From positions 1 through 64,000 of the forward strand of contig NZ_JAHLQC010000018.1 in NCBI RefSeq assembly GCF_018918265.1: a stretch of DNA of 64,000 nucleotides, in the 5' to 3' direction. This stretch comes from Falcatimonas sp. MSJ-15 (GTDB lineage: Bacteria > Bacillota > Clostridia > Lachnospirales > Lachnospiraceae). The notes below the pieces were generated by a model, which ran no database searches, was not told the origin of the DNA, and saw only the letters and a list, made by a program, of their open reading frames with translations. Made by a program: the position numbers and the translations under genes. Positions 7,740-16,920 of the stretch are shown piece after piece; the first letter of the stretch is position 1, and every line of letters begins with the position of its first letter.

Positions 7740-8059
7740 TACGTTACAACTTTAAAGTAAATTATTTTTTGATTTTTATTTAATTTTATTAATCTTATTG
7801 ACTAATATGATTAAATATCATATTCAAATGCTTATATTATGTTAACATTATTATCTGCCTATATTATACCTGTATTATCATCTCTTATATTATGCCAGCA
7901 TTGTTGCTTAATGATATTATGACATTGTTACCTGAAGTCAGACTCTATAAGTAACCTACAATATATATCACTTAACATTCTAATCCAGATATTATAGTGC
8001 AGATTGCATCAATTAAAAGTGCTACAGTTTCACTTTTTTAACTTTAAGCAGTGCATATT
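7740..8059. other. AT-rich intergenic region, nothing recognised
   Basis: About 320 bases between the serC promoter and the ilvB terminator. It contains loose TATTATG-type repetition but no ORF, RNA motif or clear second promoter. Confidence 0.6.
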
Positions 8060-8093
8060 TTATAAAAATGCCACACCCAAAAGTGCGGCATCT
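8060..8093 (-). terminator. Terminator of the leuB-ilvD-ilvB operon
   Basis: On the minus strand ATGCCGCAC pairs with GTGTGGCAT around a TTTTGG loop, followed by TTTTTATA, 30 bases after the ilvB stop. Confidence 0.8.
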
Positions 8094-8124
8094 TTATATA
8101 AACTATCTGTTTATTCTATTTATC

Positions 8125-9810
8125 TTATCTATTCTGCTCTTCTAGATCTTTTTCTTCAAAAGCTTCTGAAATAGGAGCACCCGGTGCTACCATTGGGAAT
8201 ACTTTATCATCTTCACCAATATAGCAATCAATAAGTACAGGTATATTAAGGCTTATTGCCTCTTTTAATACAGGCTCTAATTCTTCTTTTTTAGTTACTC
8301 TATATGCTTTTGCACCCATAGCTTCAGCTACTTTGACAAAATCAACTGCATCATTTAATACAGTCTGTGAGTATCTCTCTCCATAGAATAGAGTCTGCCA
8401 CTGTCTTACCATACCAAGAACATGATTATTAACAACAATCTCTATAATAGGAATGTTATGTCTTGTCGCTGTTGCTATCTCGTTCATATTCATTCTAAAG
8501 CAGCCATCTCCTGCAATGTTGACTACTACTTTGTCTTTTCTTCCCATCTTAGCACCAATTGCTGCACCAAGACCATATCCCATTGTTCCAAGTCCACCTG
8601 ATGTCAGAAGTGTTCTTGGCTCTTTGTATTTGTAATACTGGGCTGCCCACATCTGATGCTGTCCAACTTCAGTTGATATGATTGCATCACCATTAGTAAC
8701 TTCATATACTTTTTCAATTATATATGGTCCTGTAAGCTTGTCTTCATTATATGTAAGAGGATATTTCGCTTTTAACTCTTTTATATGATTAACCCACTCT
8801 GTTCTGTCAACAGCTTCTACTCGCTCATTAATTCTCTTTAATACTTCTCTTACATCACCTGTTACACTTGCATCTATAACAACATTCTTGTTGAATTCTG
8901 CCGGATCTACGTCAATCTGAAGTATCTTCGCATTCTTTGCGAACTTACTTGTATTGCCAGTTACACGATCACTGAATCTTGCACCTGCGACTATCAGAAG
9001 ATCACATTCTGTAACACCGAAGTTAGAGGCTTTGGTTCCATGCATTCCAAGCATTCCTGTATATAGGTCATCTTCTCCGCTAAAACCGCCTTTTCCCATA
9101 AGTGAATCTGTTACAGGTGAATTCATCTTATGTGCAAGTTCTCTAAGTTCTTCTGATGCACCTGATGATATTACTCCACCGCCTGCGAATATGAATGGTT
9201 TCTTAGAAGCATTAATCATCTCTACAGCTCTATCTATATCTGCATCTGTGATTGTCTCTGTTACCGGTTTTATTTCTTCTTTTTCTAATCTTTCATATTC
9301 TGTGACATTCGCTGTAACATCTTTTGTTATATCAATAAGTACAGGGCCAGGTCTTCCACTTGCTGCTATTTTGAATGCTTTTCGTATTGTATCAGCAAGT
9401 TTTGTTACATCTTTAACAATGTAATTATGCTTTGTAATAGGCATAGTTACACCTGTTATATCTATCTCCTGAAAACTATCTTTGCCAAGAAGTGGAACTG
9501 TAACGTTACATGTGATAGCAACGACTGGAATAGAATCCATATAAGCTGTTGCTATACCTGTTACAAGGTTAGTTGCTCCCGGACCACTTGTTGCGAAGCA
9601 TACACCTACTTTGCCTGTAGCTCTTGCGTATCCGTCAGCAGCATGTGAAGCTCCCTGTTCGTGTGATGTAAGTATATGTGTTATCTCATCACTATGTTTA
9701 TAAAGTGCATCATATACGTTAAGTATTGCACCGCCAGGATATCCGAATACTGTATCGACACCCTGTTCTTTTAGACATTCTATGATTATCTCTGAACCAT
9801 TAAGTTGCAT
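8125..9810 (-). CDS. ilvB: Acetolactate synthase, large (catalytic) subunit
   Basis: Thiamine-diphosphate enzyme condensing two pyruvates, or pyruvate and 2-oxobutyrate, at the start of valine/isoleucine synthesis. The 561 residues are full length. VFGYPGGAIL at about 21-30 and the catalytic Glu51 in SHEQGA mark the N-terminal PYR domain; the central FAD-binding domain follows; the C-terminal TPP motif is GDGCFRMNMNEIATA with VVNN. It is the last gene of the operon, 17 bases after ilvD, with AGGGGTG before the ATG. No small regulatory subunit (ilvN) lies in this operon, so it must be encoded elsewhere or be absent. Confidence 0.96.
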   Translation of the reverse strand: MQLNGSEIIIECLKEQGVDTVFGYPGGAILNVYDALYKHSDEITHILTSHEQGASHAADGYARATGKVGVCFATSGPGATNLVTGIATAYMDSIPVVAITCNVTVPLLGKDSFQEIDITGVTMPITKHNYIVKDVTKLADTIRKAFKIAASGRPGPVLIDITKDVTANVTEYERLEKEEIKPVTETITDADIDRAVEMINASKKPFIFAGGGVISSGASEELRELAHKMNSPVTDSLMGKGGFSGEDDLYTGMLGMHGTKASNFGVTECDLLIVAGARFSDRVTGNTSKFAKNAKILQIDVDPAEFNKNVVIDASVTGDVREVLKRINERVEAVDRTEWVNHIKELKAKYPLTYNEDKLTGPYIIEKVYEVTNGDAIISTEVGQHQMWAAQYYKYKEPRTLLTSGGLGTMGYGLGAAIGAKMGRKDKVVVNIAGDGCFRMNMNEIATATRHNIPIIEIVVNNHVLGMVRQWQTLFYGERYSQTVLNDAVDFVKVAEAMGAKAYRVTKKEELEPVLKEAISLNIPVLIDCYIGEDDKVFPMVAPGAPISEAFEEKDLEEQNR

Positions 9811-9827
9811 TTTTTCACCCCTATATC

Positions 9828-11498
9828 TTATTTGGCTGGTACTTCAAGTACTGCTCCTCTGTTACCTGATGTAACAAGCTCTCTATAACGTTTTAAATAT
9901 CCTGTAAGATTACCTGGATCTTTTGGTACCCAGTTTGCTCTTCTTCTTGCAAGTTCTTCATCAGAAACATCAAGTTCAAGTTTATTCTCTGGTATATTAA
10001 TCTTAATAATATCGCCTTCTTCAACAAGTGCAATCGGTCCACCTACTGCTGCTTCCGGTGATACATGTCCAATTGATGCTCCTCTTGATGCTCCTGAGAA
10101 ACGTCCATCTGTAATAAGTGCTACGCTTGAGCCAAGTCCCATTCCTGCTATTGCAGATGTTGGATTAAGCATCTCTCTCATACCAGGACCACCTTTTGGA
10201 CCTTCATATCTAATTACTACAACATCGCCTGCTACTATCTTACCGCCTTTGATTGCTGCAATAGCATCTTCTTCACAGTCAAATACTCTTGCAGGACCTT
10301 CATGTACCATCATCTCAGGTACTACTGCAGAACGTTTTACTACACCTGAATCTGGTGCAAGATTACCTTTTAATACTGCGATTCCACCTGTCTCACTGAA
10401 TGGATTGTCAATAGGTCTTATAACTTCTGTATTGAGATTAACTGCATCTGCTATATTCTCTCCTACTGTCTTACCTGTAGCTGTTATAAGATCTGTATTA
10501 AGAAGATTCTTCTTAGTAAGTTCTTTCATTACAGCATATATACCACCTGCTTCATTAAGCTGTTCCATATATGTATGACCTGCAGGAGCAAGATGACACA
10601 GATTAGGTGTCTTAGCACTTATCTCGTTAGCTATATCAAGGTTAAGATCAATTCCAACTTCATGTGCTATCGCTGGAAGATGAAGCATTGTATTAGTACT
10701 GCATCCAAGTGCCATATCAACAGTAAGTGCATTTAAGAATGCTTCTTTTGTCATAATATCTCTTGGACGAATATTCTTCTCAAGTAATTCCATAACTTTC
10801 ATACCTGCATGTTTGGCAAGTCTGATTCTCTCTGAATATACAGCAGGTATTGTTCCGTTGCCTTTAAGTCCCATACCTATTGCTTCTGTAAGACAGTTCA
10901 TACTATTAGCTGTATACATTCCTGAACATGAACCACATGTTGGGCATACTTTTTCTTCCCATTCAGTTAATTCTTCAAGTGTCATCTTGCCTGCTGAATG
11001 AGCACCAACTGCCTCGAACATGCTTGAAAGACTTGTTCTATTACCATGAACATGACCTGCAAGCATAGGACCACCACTTACAAATACTGTTGGTACATTA
11101 ACTCTTGCTGCTGCCATCAAAAGTCCAGGTACATTCTTATCACAGTTTGGTACCATAACAAGTGCATCAAACTGATGTGCAAGTGCCATAGCTTCTGTTG
11201 AGTCTGCAATAAGATCTCTTGTTACAAGTGAATATTTCATACCTGTATGTCCCATTGCTATACCATCACATACTGCGATTGCAGGGAATACAATTGGTGT
11301 TCCTCCTGCCATTGCTACGCCAAGTTTAACTGCTTCTACTATCTTATCAAGGTTCATATGTCCCGGAACTATCTCGTTATATGAACTTACAATACCAACA
11401 AGTGGTCTATCCATCTCTTCTTTTGTAAGTCCCAGTGCATTAAATAATGATCTGTGAGGAGCTTGCTGAGTTCCTTTTTTTACTGCATCACTTTTCAT
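9828..11498 (-). CDS. ilvD: Dihydroxy-acid dehydratase
   Basis: Iron-sulfur enzyme that dehydrates 2,3-dihydroxy acids to 2-oxo acids in valine and isoleucine synthesis. The 556 residues are the full family length. Cluster cysteines are seen in [10 protein letters not shown] (about 118-127) and [19 protein letters not shown] (about 190-208). The Mg/substrate motif [14 protein letters not shown] and C-terminal [19 protein letters not shown] are intact. It is preceded by AAGGAA and lies between leuB (46 bases) and ilvB (17 bases) in one transcription unit. Confidence 0.97.
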   Translation of the reverse strand: MKSDAVKKGTQQAPHRSLFNALGLTKEEMDRPLVGIVSSYNEIVPGHMNLDKIVEAVKLGVAMAGGTPIVFPAIAVCDGIAMGHTGMKYSLVTRDLIADSTEAMALAHQFDALVMVPNCDKNVPGLLMAAARVNVPTVFVSGGPMLAGHVHGNRTSLSSMFEAVGAHSAGKMTLEELTEWEEKVCPTCGSCSGMYTANSMNCLTEAIGMGLKGNGTIPAVYSERIRLAKHAGMKVMELLEKNIRPRDIMTKEAFLNALTVDMALGCSTNTMLHLPAIAHEVGIDLNLDIANEISAKTPNLCHLAPAGHTYMEQLNEAGGIYAVMKELTKKNLLNTDLITATGKTVGENIADAVNLNTEVIRPIDNPFSETGGIAVLKGNLAPDSGVVKRSAVVPEMMVHEGPARVFDCEEDAIAAIKGGKIVAGDVVVIRYEGPKGGPGMREMLNPTSAIAGMGLGSSVALITDGRFSGASRGASIGHVSPEAAVGGPIALVEEGDIIKINIPENKLELDVSDEELARRRANWVPKDPGNLTGYLKRYRELVTSGNRGAVLEVPAK

Positions 11499-11544
11499 CG
11501 TCTTATCTTCCTTTCGATTCTATATTAATAATTATTCTCTTTAT

Positions 11545-12627
11545 CTATATTCTGTCAGCTATTAAGTCTCCCATCTTATCTGTGCCAACTTTTGTCATTC
11601 CTTCTGACATAATATCAACTGTTCTATATCCTTCGCTTAAGACCTGTTTTACTGCATTCTCAACTGCATCTGCTTCTGCATCAAGGTCAAAAGAATATCT
11701 TAACATCATTGCTGCTGACAGAATAGTTGCTATTGGGTTCGCAATGTTCTGTCCTGCGATATCAGGTGCTGAACCATGACTTGGCTCGTAAAGTCCAAGC
11801 TTTGAGCTGCTAAGACTTGCTGATGACAACATTCCTATTGAACCTGTTACCATACTTGCTTCATCTGACAGAATATCGCCAAACATATTCTCTGTAAGAA
11901 TTACATCAAACTGAGCAGGATCTTTTACAAGCTGCATTGCACAGTTGTCTACAAGCATATTCTCAAGTGTAACATCCGGATAATCTTTTGCTACTTCTGC
12001 AACAACTTTTCTCCACAATCTTGATGAATCAAGAACATTAGCTTTATCTACACTTGTTACTTTTTTTCTTCTCTTTCTTGCAATCTCAAATCCTTTTATT
12101 GCAATTCTTCTTATCTCTTCTTCATTATATGTAAGAGTATCAACAGCTGTCATAACTCCGTTAACTTCACTTGTATGTCTCTCACCAAAATAAAGACCAC
12201 CTGTAAGTTCTCTCATTATAACCATATCAAAACCTTCTGCTGCTATCTCAGCTTTTAATGGACAACTGTCCTTTAATTCTTCATATAGATATGCCGGTCT
12301 TATATTGGCAAATAATCCAAGTCCTTTTCTTATTGCAAGAAGTCCTGCTTCTGGTCTTAAGTTAGGTGCTACATCGTACCATCTTGAGTTACCTACATTG
12401 CCACCTACTGCTCCAAGTAAAACTGAATCACTTTTCTTAGCTTCTAAAAGTGTCTCATCTGTAAGTGGAACTCCGTATGTATCTATTGAGATTCCTCCCA
12501 TGAGCAGCTCTTTATAGTTGAATGTATGTCCAAACTTTTTACCTACTCTGTCAAGCACTTTCCTTGCTTCTCTGACTATCTCCGGTCCAATACCATCTCC
12601 CGGTATAACTGCTATATTGTAATTCAT
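11545..12627 (-). CDS. leuB: 3-isopropylmalate dehydrogenase
   Basis: NAD-dependent oxidative decarboxylase of leucine synthesis. 360 residues, normal length. It starts with the family motif [14 protein letters not shown] and has [12 protein letters not shown], the metal/substrate region [20 protein letters not shown], the conserved [17 protein letters not shown] and the NAD-binding [18 protein letters not shown]. It is first gene of leuB-ilvD-ilvB, with AAGGAAG before the ATG and a promoter about 90 bases upstream. leuC and leuD are not in the window. Confidence 0.97.
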   Translation of the reverse strand: MNYNIAVIPGDGIGPEIVREARKVLDRVGKKFGHTFNYKELLMGGISIDTYGVPLTDETLLEAKKSDSVLLGAVGGNVGNSRWYDVAPNLRPEAGLLAIRKGLGLFANIRPAYLYEELKDSCPLKAEIAAEGFDMVIMRELTGGLYFGERHTSEVNGVMTAVDTLTYNEEEIRRIAIKGFEIARKRRKKVTSVDKANVLDSSRLWRKVVAEVAKDYPDVTLENMLVDNCAMQLVKDPAQFDVILTENMFGDILSDEASMVTGSIGMLSSASLSSSKLGLYEPSHGSAPDIAGQNIANPIATILSAAMMLRYSFDLDAEADAVENAVKQVLSEGYRTVDIMSEGMTKVGTDKMGDLIADRI

Positions 12628-12715
12628 TATGCCACTTCCTTTATATTATCTTTATTTCTTTACCATTTGTCGCTTTAATCTTTATTGCTGTAAGTTATTA
12701 AAGCCTATGTTTTAT

Positions 12716-12744
12716 ATCATATACTATATTGTTTTATTTTTCAA
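12716..12744 (-). promoter_or_regulatory. Promoter of the leuB operon
   Basis: TTGAAA and TATGAT are spaced by 17 bases on the minus strand. The roughly 80-base leader between it and leuB shows no T-box sequence (no GGTGG...ACC antiterminator motif) and no obvious leader-peptide attenuator. Confidence 0.6.
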
Positions 12745-13196
12745 CCATTAATTTTCAATCATGTCAAATGTATATCATATTTCTCTTTTCTTATGTCACT
12801 TTACATCGATGAACTCTCATATTCTTCTGCATAAGCTAATACACATAATATCAGATATTTTTTATTGTGATTATTTTCATTTTATTGTGAAATATATTTT
12901 CATATAGTTTTTATCCTGATAAAGTTACTATATTCTTAATAAATTCATTCTTTTAATATTTTTCTTCATATCAATTCTTTTTCCTTATTTTTGTAAAAAA
13001 ACTTTTTGATATACATTTTAGCCAAAATATAGTTTATTGACGGATTTTTCTAATTGGATTTTTTATATTTTTTTCATATTAGGTACTATTTATTAATTTT
13101 ATTTTTATAAAATATAATTTTTTCTTATATAGTTGTAATTTTTTTTTCATATCTCTGATATCCTAACAACAGTTCAGAATAGAGGTGTACTAAATT
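12745..13196. other. AT-rich intergenic region between divergent units
   Basis: About 450 bases, strongly T-rich on the plus strand, between the leuB promoter and the XRE gene. I see no RNA gene or ORF. The plus-strand promoter of the XRE gene must lie here, but I cannot choose one candidate with confidence. Confidence 0.55.
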
Positions 13197-13502
13197 ATGG
13201 ACATTGGTAAAAGAATTACTTTTTTGAGAACACAAAAAAATTACACTGTAAACAGATTAGCTAACAAAGCTGGAATATCTCAGAGTTATTTAAGAGAGAT
13301 TGAATTAGGAAATAAGAATCCTACTGTTGAAATCTTATCATATTTATGTGAGGTTTTAGAAATTTCTCTTAGCGATTTCTTTGATGATAACGCACCTTTA
13401 GGTTTTCTTGAAGATCCACTCGTAAAGAGAATCTATGAGCTTTCACCAAAGCAGCGTGCAACTCTTTTAGGCTTTTTAGATGCTCTTCATGAGCCACACT
13501 AA
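13197..13502 (+). CDS. Small XRE-family transcriptional regulator
   Basis: 101 residues with an N-terminal Cro/C1-type helix-turn-helix (residues about 4-60: IGKRITFLRTQKNYTVNRLA then AGISQSYLREIELGNKNPTV), typical of SinR-like proteins. The short C-terminal tail (ELSPKQRATLLGFLDAL) may mediate dimerisation. Soluble DNA-binding protein with unknown target. Preceded by GAGGTG nine bases before the ATG. It stands alone on the plus strand, divergent from the leuB operon and convergent with tgt-yajC. A palindrome follows at 13525-13554. Confidence 0.9.
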   Translation: MDIGKRITFLRTQKNYTVNRLANKAGISQSYLREIELGNKNPTVEILSYLCEVLEISLSDFFDDNAPLGFLEDPLVKRIYELSPKQRATLLGFLDALHEPH

Positions 13503-13524
13503 TTATTAGCTATCAGTTTTATTT

Positions 13525-13554
13525 AAATGTCGTAAATATGACTAGACGACATTT
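13525..13554. repeat. 9-bp inverted repeat downstream of the XRE gene
   Basis: AAATGTCGT and ACGACATTT flank a 12-base spacer, immediately ahead of the terminator. It could be an operator or a 3' UTR hairpin. Confidence 0.4.
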
Positions 13555-13570
13555 AACAGTGTAGGGAATT

Positions 13571-13600
13571 GGCATTCATATTTATATGGATGCCTTTTTT
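13571..13600 (+). terminator. Terminator of the XRE gene
   Basis: GGCATTCATA pairs with TATGGATGCC, followed by six T. Confidence 0.75.
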
Positions 13601-13631
13601 CTATTCCCCCCTCTTAACAAAGAGCAAAAAA

Positions 13632-13674
13632 AGAAAAGAAAAAGGCTAAGAACTTTTTGTCGTTCTTAGCCTTT
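13632..13674 (-). terminator. Terminator of tgt-yajC
   Basis: AAAGGCTAAGAAC pairs perfectly with GTTCTTAGCCTTT around a seven-base loop, followed on the minus strand by a T-rich tract. Confidence 0.8.
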
Positions 13675-13703
13675 CTATTAATTATCGTTATTATTCATTG
13701 CTA

Positions 13704-14027
13704 TTAATTATCGCTTTTAGCTTTTTCTACATCAACAATAGCACTCTTTTGCATTGGAATTCTACAATTCTTATTGTTACCAAATTCAACTATAACTGTA
13801 TCATCTGTTATATCAATTACAACTCCATAAAAACCACTTGTTGTAAGTATGCTGTCGCCTGTTTCTACTGAATTCATTAATTCCTGCTGTTTTTTCTGCT
13901 GTTTCTTCTGTGGACGGATAGCCATAAAATACATTAATGCACCGATTAATACGATATAACCAATAATAAAGCCCCATCCCATTGTTCCACCTGAAGCTGA
14001 AGCAGCTGTAGTAAGTAAAAAGTTCAT
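13704..14027 (-). CDS. yajC: Sec translocase accessory subunit YajC
   Basis: Small membrane protein of the SecDF-YajC complex that assists protein export. 107 residues: a short N-terminus, one transmembrane segment at about 17-36 (GWGFIIGYIVLIGALMYFMA), then the hallmark IRPQKKQQKK and a soluble domain with VETGDSILTTSGFYGVVIDI. GGAGGAAATG precedes the ATG. It is 23 bases downstream of tgt, the usual tgt-yajC arrangement in Firmicutes. secDF is not adjacent here. Confidence 0.95.
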   Translation of the reverse strand: MNFLLTTAASASGGTMGWGFIIGYIVLIGALMYFMAIRPQKKQQKKQQELMNSVETGDSILTTSGFYGVVIDITDDTVIVEFGNNKNCRIPMQKSAIVDVEKAKSDN

Positions 14028-14050
14028 CTCATTTCCTCCTGTTAATAAAA

Positions 14051-15184
14051 TTATTTATCATTTTCCTTAAAGCCATCAAGTTTCTGTCTCTTGTATTCAC
14101 TATATCTGCCTTCTTCTATTGCCTGTCTTATCTCTTCCATCATATGATTATAGAAATACAGGTTATGAAGAACACATAGTCTCATTCCAAGCATCTCTTT
14201 TGCTTTAAGTAGATGTCTTATATATGCTCTGCTATATGTCTTACATGCCGGACATCCACAGCCTTCTTCAATAGGTGTGTCATCCAGTTCATATTTTGCA
14301 TTAAATAGATTAAGTTTTCCTTTGTTAGTATATACATGTCCATGTCTGCCATTTCTCGATGGATATACACAATCAAAGAAATCAACACCTCTTTCAACAC
14401 TCTCAAGAATATTAGCTGGTGTTCCAACGCCCATAAGATATGTAGGCTTCTCAAGAGGAAGATATGGAACTGTCTCATCAAGAATTCTATACATCTCAGC
14501 ATGTGATTCGCCTACTGCAAGACCACCTATTGCATAACCGTCAAGGTCTAGTTCTGATATTCTCTTTGCATGTTCAATTCTTATATCTTCAAATGTTCCT
14601 CCCTGATTGATTCCGAATAACATCTGATTCTTATTAATTGTATCAGGCAGTGAATTAAGTCTTGCCATCTCTTTTTTGCATCTTTCAAGCCATCTTGTTG
14701 TTCTTGCAACAGAATCTTCCATATACTGTCTTGTTGCAGGATGTGGAGGACATTCATCAAATGCCATCGCAATAGTTGATGCAAGATTAGACTGTATCTG
14801 CATACTCTGCTCTGGTCCCATAAATATCTTTCTTCCATCAATATGTGAATTGAAATATACACCTTCTTCTTTGATCTTTCTTAAACTTGTAAGAGAGAAT
14901 ACCTGAAATCCACCTGAATCAGTAAGAATAGGTTTATCCCATACCATAAACTTATGAAGACCACCTAATTTTTTAACAACTTCATCTCCTGGTCTTAAGT
15001 GAAGATGATATGTATTAGATAGTTCAACCTGTGTTCCTATCTCCTGTAAATCTGTGGTTGATACCGCACCTTTTATCGCTGCTATTGTTCCTACATTCAT
15101 AAATACCGGTGTCTGTATAACTCCATGAACTGTATGGAACTCTCCTCGCTTAGCACGGCCATCCTGTGCTATTAACTTATACAT
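14051..15184 (-). CDS. tgt: Queuine tRNA-ribosyltransferase
   Basis: Exchanges guanine 34 for preQ1 in tRNAs with GUN anticodons. 377 residues from the ATG at 15184 (GAGG seven bases before it); an upstream ATG 11 codons earlier has no such site. Conserved features include ILTDSGGFQVFSL with the catalytic-site Asp, the nucleophile Asp region DFFDCVYPSRNGRHG near residue 270, and the zinc site CGCPACKTYSRAYIRHL with a later His in CVLHN. First gene of tgt-yajC; promoter at 15299-15327. queA, the next enzyme of the pathway, is a separate unit at 31.5 kb. Confidence 0.97.
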   Translation of the reverse strand: MYKLIAQDGRAKRGEFHTVHGVIQTPVFMNVGTIAAIKGAVSTTDLQEIGTQVELSNTYHLHLRPGDEVVKKLGGLHKFMVWDKPILTDSGGFQVFSLTSLRKIKEEGVYFNSHIDGRKIFMGPEQSMQIQSNLASTIAMAFDECPPHPATRQYMEDSVARTTRWLERCKKEMARLNSLPDTINKNQMLFGINQGGTFEDIRIEHAKRISELDLDGYAIGGLAVGESHAEMYRILDETVPYLPLEKPTYLMGVGTPANILESVERGVDFFDCVYPSRNGRHGHVYTNKGKLNLFNAKYELDDTPIEEGCGCPACKTYSRAYIRHLLKAKEMLGMRLCVLHNLYFYNHMMEEIRQAIEEGRYSEYKRQKLDGFKENDK

Positions 15185-15298
15185 AGTAACCTCGTTTCGT
15201 TCCCGCTCATAATGCACTGTGGCATTATAAGGCTGTTATTATTGATACATATATTTACTATATTTTTACTATCAAATATATGTCTCGTCAATATTACA

Positions 15299-15327
15299 AG
15301 TATAACCAAGAAGCGTACTTTTTTCAA
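15299..15327 (-). promoter_or_regulatory. Promoter of tgt-yajC
   Basis: TTGAAA and TATACT with 17-base spacing and a TG-type extended -10 (TTGGTTATACT), giving a leader of about 110 bases. I looked for a preQ1 riboswitch in the leader and did not recognise one. Confidence 0.65.
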
Positions 15328-15396
15328 TATTTTTTTGATATTTTACACTTTTTTTATAATCACAGCTAATCATAATCTATTGGCAACACTGCACAA

Positions 15397-16500
15397 TTAG
15401 TATATCTTATAGAAATCAATTATTCTGTCAAGTCTTGAAGCCATATTCACAAGAAGAAGATCTAGAATTGTAACTGCTGTCATAGCTTCTACTACTACTA
15501 CTGCTCGTGGTACAATAACTGGATCATGTCTTCCTTTTATAGAGATCTCTATGTCTTCTCCACTTCTATTGACAGTATTTTGTATACTGGCTATTGATGG
15601 TGTCGGTTTTATTGCAGCTCGTAAGACAATATCACTTCCATCACTTATTCCTCCAAGTATTCCTCCTGCATTATTAGTCTTCTTTGTAACTTTACCATCT
15701 CTCATTACAAAGCTGTCATTGTTATCATAACCTGTCATCTTTGCGGCTTCGAATCCTATACCTATCTCAAAACCTTTTACAGCACCAATAGACATAATCG
15801 CTTTAGCAAGACATGCATCAAGCTTATCAAATACCGGTTCTCCTATTCCAGGCTTCATTCCTTTTACTATACACTCAATAATACCACCTGATGAATTCTT
15901 CTGTGCTATCAGGCTTTCAAGATATTCTTTTGCTTTTACCTCAGCTTCTTTGTCTGGCATTGATAATGTACTCTTACTTATATATTCTTTATCAAAATTG
16001 TCATATTCAATCTCAATATCGCCTATCTGTTTAGTATATGCACATACTTCAATTCCCATCTGCTCTAAAATCTTACATGCTATTGCACCACCGGCAACTC
16101 TTCCAATAGTCTCTCTTCCTGATGAACGTCCACCACCTGTATAATCTCTAAAACCATATTTCTGATCGAATGTATAATCTGCATGACCTGGTCTATAATA
16201 TTCTTTTATCTCACTATAATCTTTAGATCTTTGAGATGTATTATATACGATCATTGATACCGGTGTTCCTGTTGTCTTTCCTTCGAATACTCCTGATAAT
16301 ATCTCAACTGTATCATCTTCTTTTCTTGGTGTTGTATACACTGACTGTCCTGGTTTTCTTCTGTTTAGATATCTCTGTATATCTTCTTCACACAGTTCAA
16401 GTCCTGCCGGTACACCATCGACTACTACTCCGACTCCCTTTCCATGAGATTCTCCCCATGTATTAATTCTGAATATGTTTCCAAAGCCTGAACCAGCCAT
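15397..16500 (-). CDS. aroC: Chorismate synthase
   Basis: Converts EPSP to chorismate using reduced FMN, the last step of the shikimate pathway. 367 residues from the ATG at 16500, which has GGAGG upstream. Family signatures are NTWGESHGKGVGVVVDG, RRKPGQSVYTTPRKE, YRPGHADYTFDQKYG and GGGRSSGRETIGRVAGGAI; the C-terminal RHDPVIVPRAVVV is intact. It follows the small 77-codon gene by 35 bases in one unit. No other shikimate gene is in the window. Confidence 0.97.
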   Translation of the reverse strand: MAGSGFGNIFRINTWGESHGKGVGVVVDGVPAGLELCEEDIQRYLNRRKPGQSVYTTPRKEDDTVEILSGVFEGKTTGTPVSMIVYNTSQRSKDYSEIKEYYRPGHADYTFDQKYGFRDYTGGGRSSGRETIGRVAGGAIACKILEQMGIEVCAYTKQIGDIEIEYDNFDKEYISKSTLSMPDKEAEVKAKEYLESLIAQKNSSGGIIECIVKGMKPGIGEPVFDKLDACLAKAIMSIGAVKGFEIGIGFEAAKMTGYDNNDSFVMRDGKVTKKTNNAGGILGGISDGSDIVLRAAIKPTPSIASIQNTVNRSGEDIEISIKGRHDPVIVPRAVVVVEAMTAVTILDLLLVNMASRLDRIIDFYKIY

Positions 16501-16535
16501 AATTATTTTTTCCTCCAAATCAACTTACTAAAAGT

Positions 16536-16769
16536 CTACCTGATATCGTACTGTATGTATAGTTTTTCACGAAGTCCGGCATTGACAGCCATATGAACAA
16601 TATCTTCCGGTCTGCCATCGTCAGTCAATGCAATTATCAGCCTCTCATATCTGCTGTCTGTATCTTTTCTAAAAGCACTCTCATAAGTCTCATACTCTGT
16701 TTCCTTTGAATCAGGATTTGTTATGATAACTGTTTTTAAAAATATATACTTTCTATGTCTTCTTTGCAC
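16536..16769 (-). CDS. Small conserved-looking protein upstream of aroC, unknown function
   Basis: 77 residues, soluble and charged, starting with GTG preceded by a strong GGAGG seven bases away. Nothing in the composition suggests a shadow ORF. The core ESAFRKDTDSRYERLIIAL and TDDGRPEDIVHMAVNAGL suggest a small alpha/beta fold, but I do not recognise the family. It shares a transcript with aroC and has its own promoter at 16818-16847. A role connected to aromatic amino acid synthesis is only a guess from position. Confidence 0.7.
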   Translation of the reverse strand: MQRRHRKYIFLKTVIITNPDSKETEYETYESAFRKDTDSRYERLIIALTDDGRPEDIVHMAVNAGLREKLYIQYDIR

Positions 16770-16817
16770 TTAATTACCTCCTTAAGTACACATGACCTGA
16801 CGCCTTTTGTACTTTTT

Positions 16818-16847
16818 ATTTTATCACACTTTACCGTTTTAAATCAA
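16818..16847 (-). promoter_or_regulatory. Promoter of the small gene-aroC unit
   Basis: TTGATT and TAAAAT with 18-base spacing on the minus strand, about 50 bases before the GTG start. Confidence 0.5.
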
Positions 16848-16849
16848 CA

Positions 16850-16891
16850 CAAAAAAATCCCATCTACTTATACATATATATCGGTAGATGG
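16850..16891 (-). terminator. Terminator of the polyamine transport operon
   Basis: CCATCTAC pairs with GTAGATGG across a 16-base AT-rich loop, followed by GATTTTTTT on the minus strand, 30 bases after the potD stop. Confidence 0.75.
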
Positions 16892-16920
16892 AACTTTTTA
16901 TCATATAAATTTTATATCTT

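Noticed and set aside
8954..9424. 156-codon open frame on the plus strand
   Set aside because: It is the reverse-strand shadow of ilvB, with no start signals.
12628..12716. Possible T-box or leader attenuator for the leuB operon
   Set aside because: No GGTGG...ACC antiterminator, no terminator-like hairpin and no run of Leu/Val/Ile codons was found in the leader.
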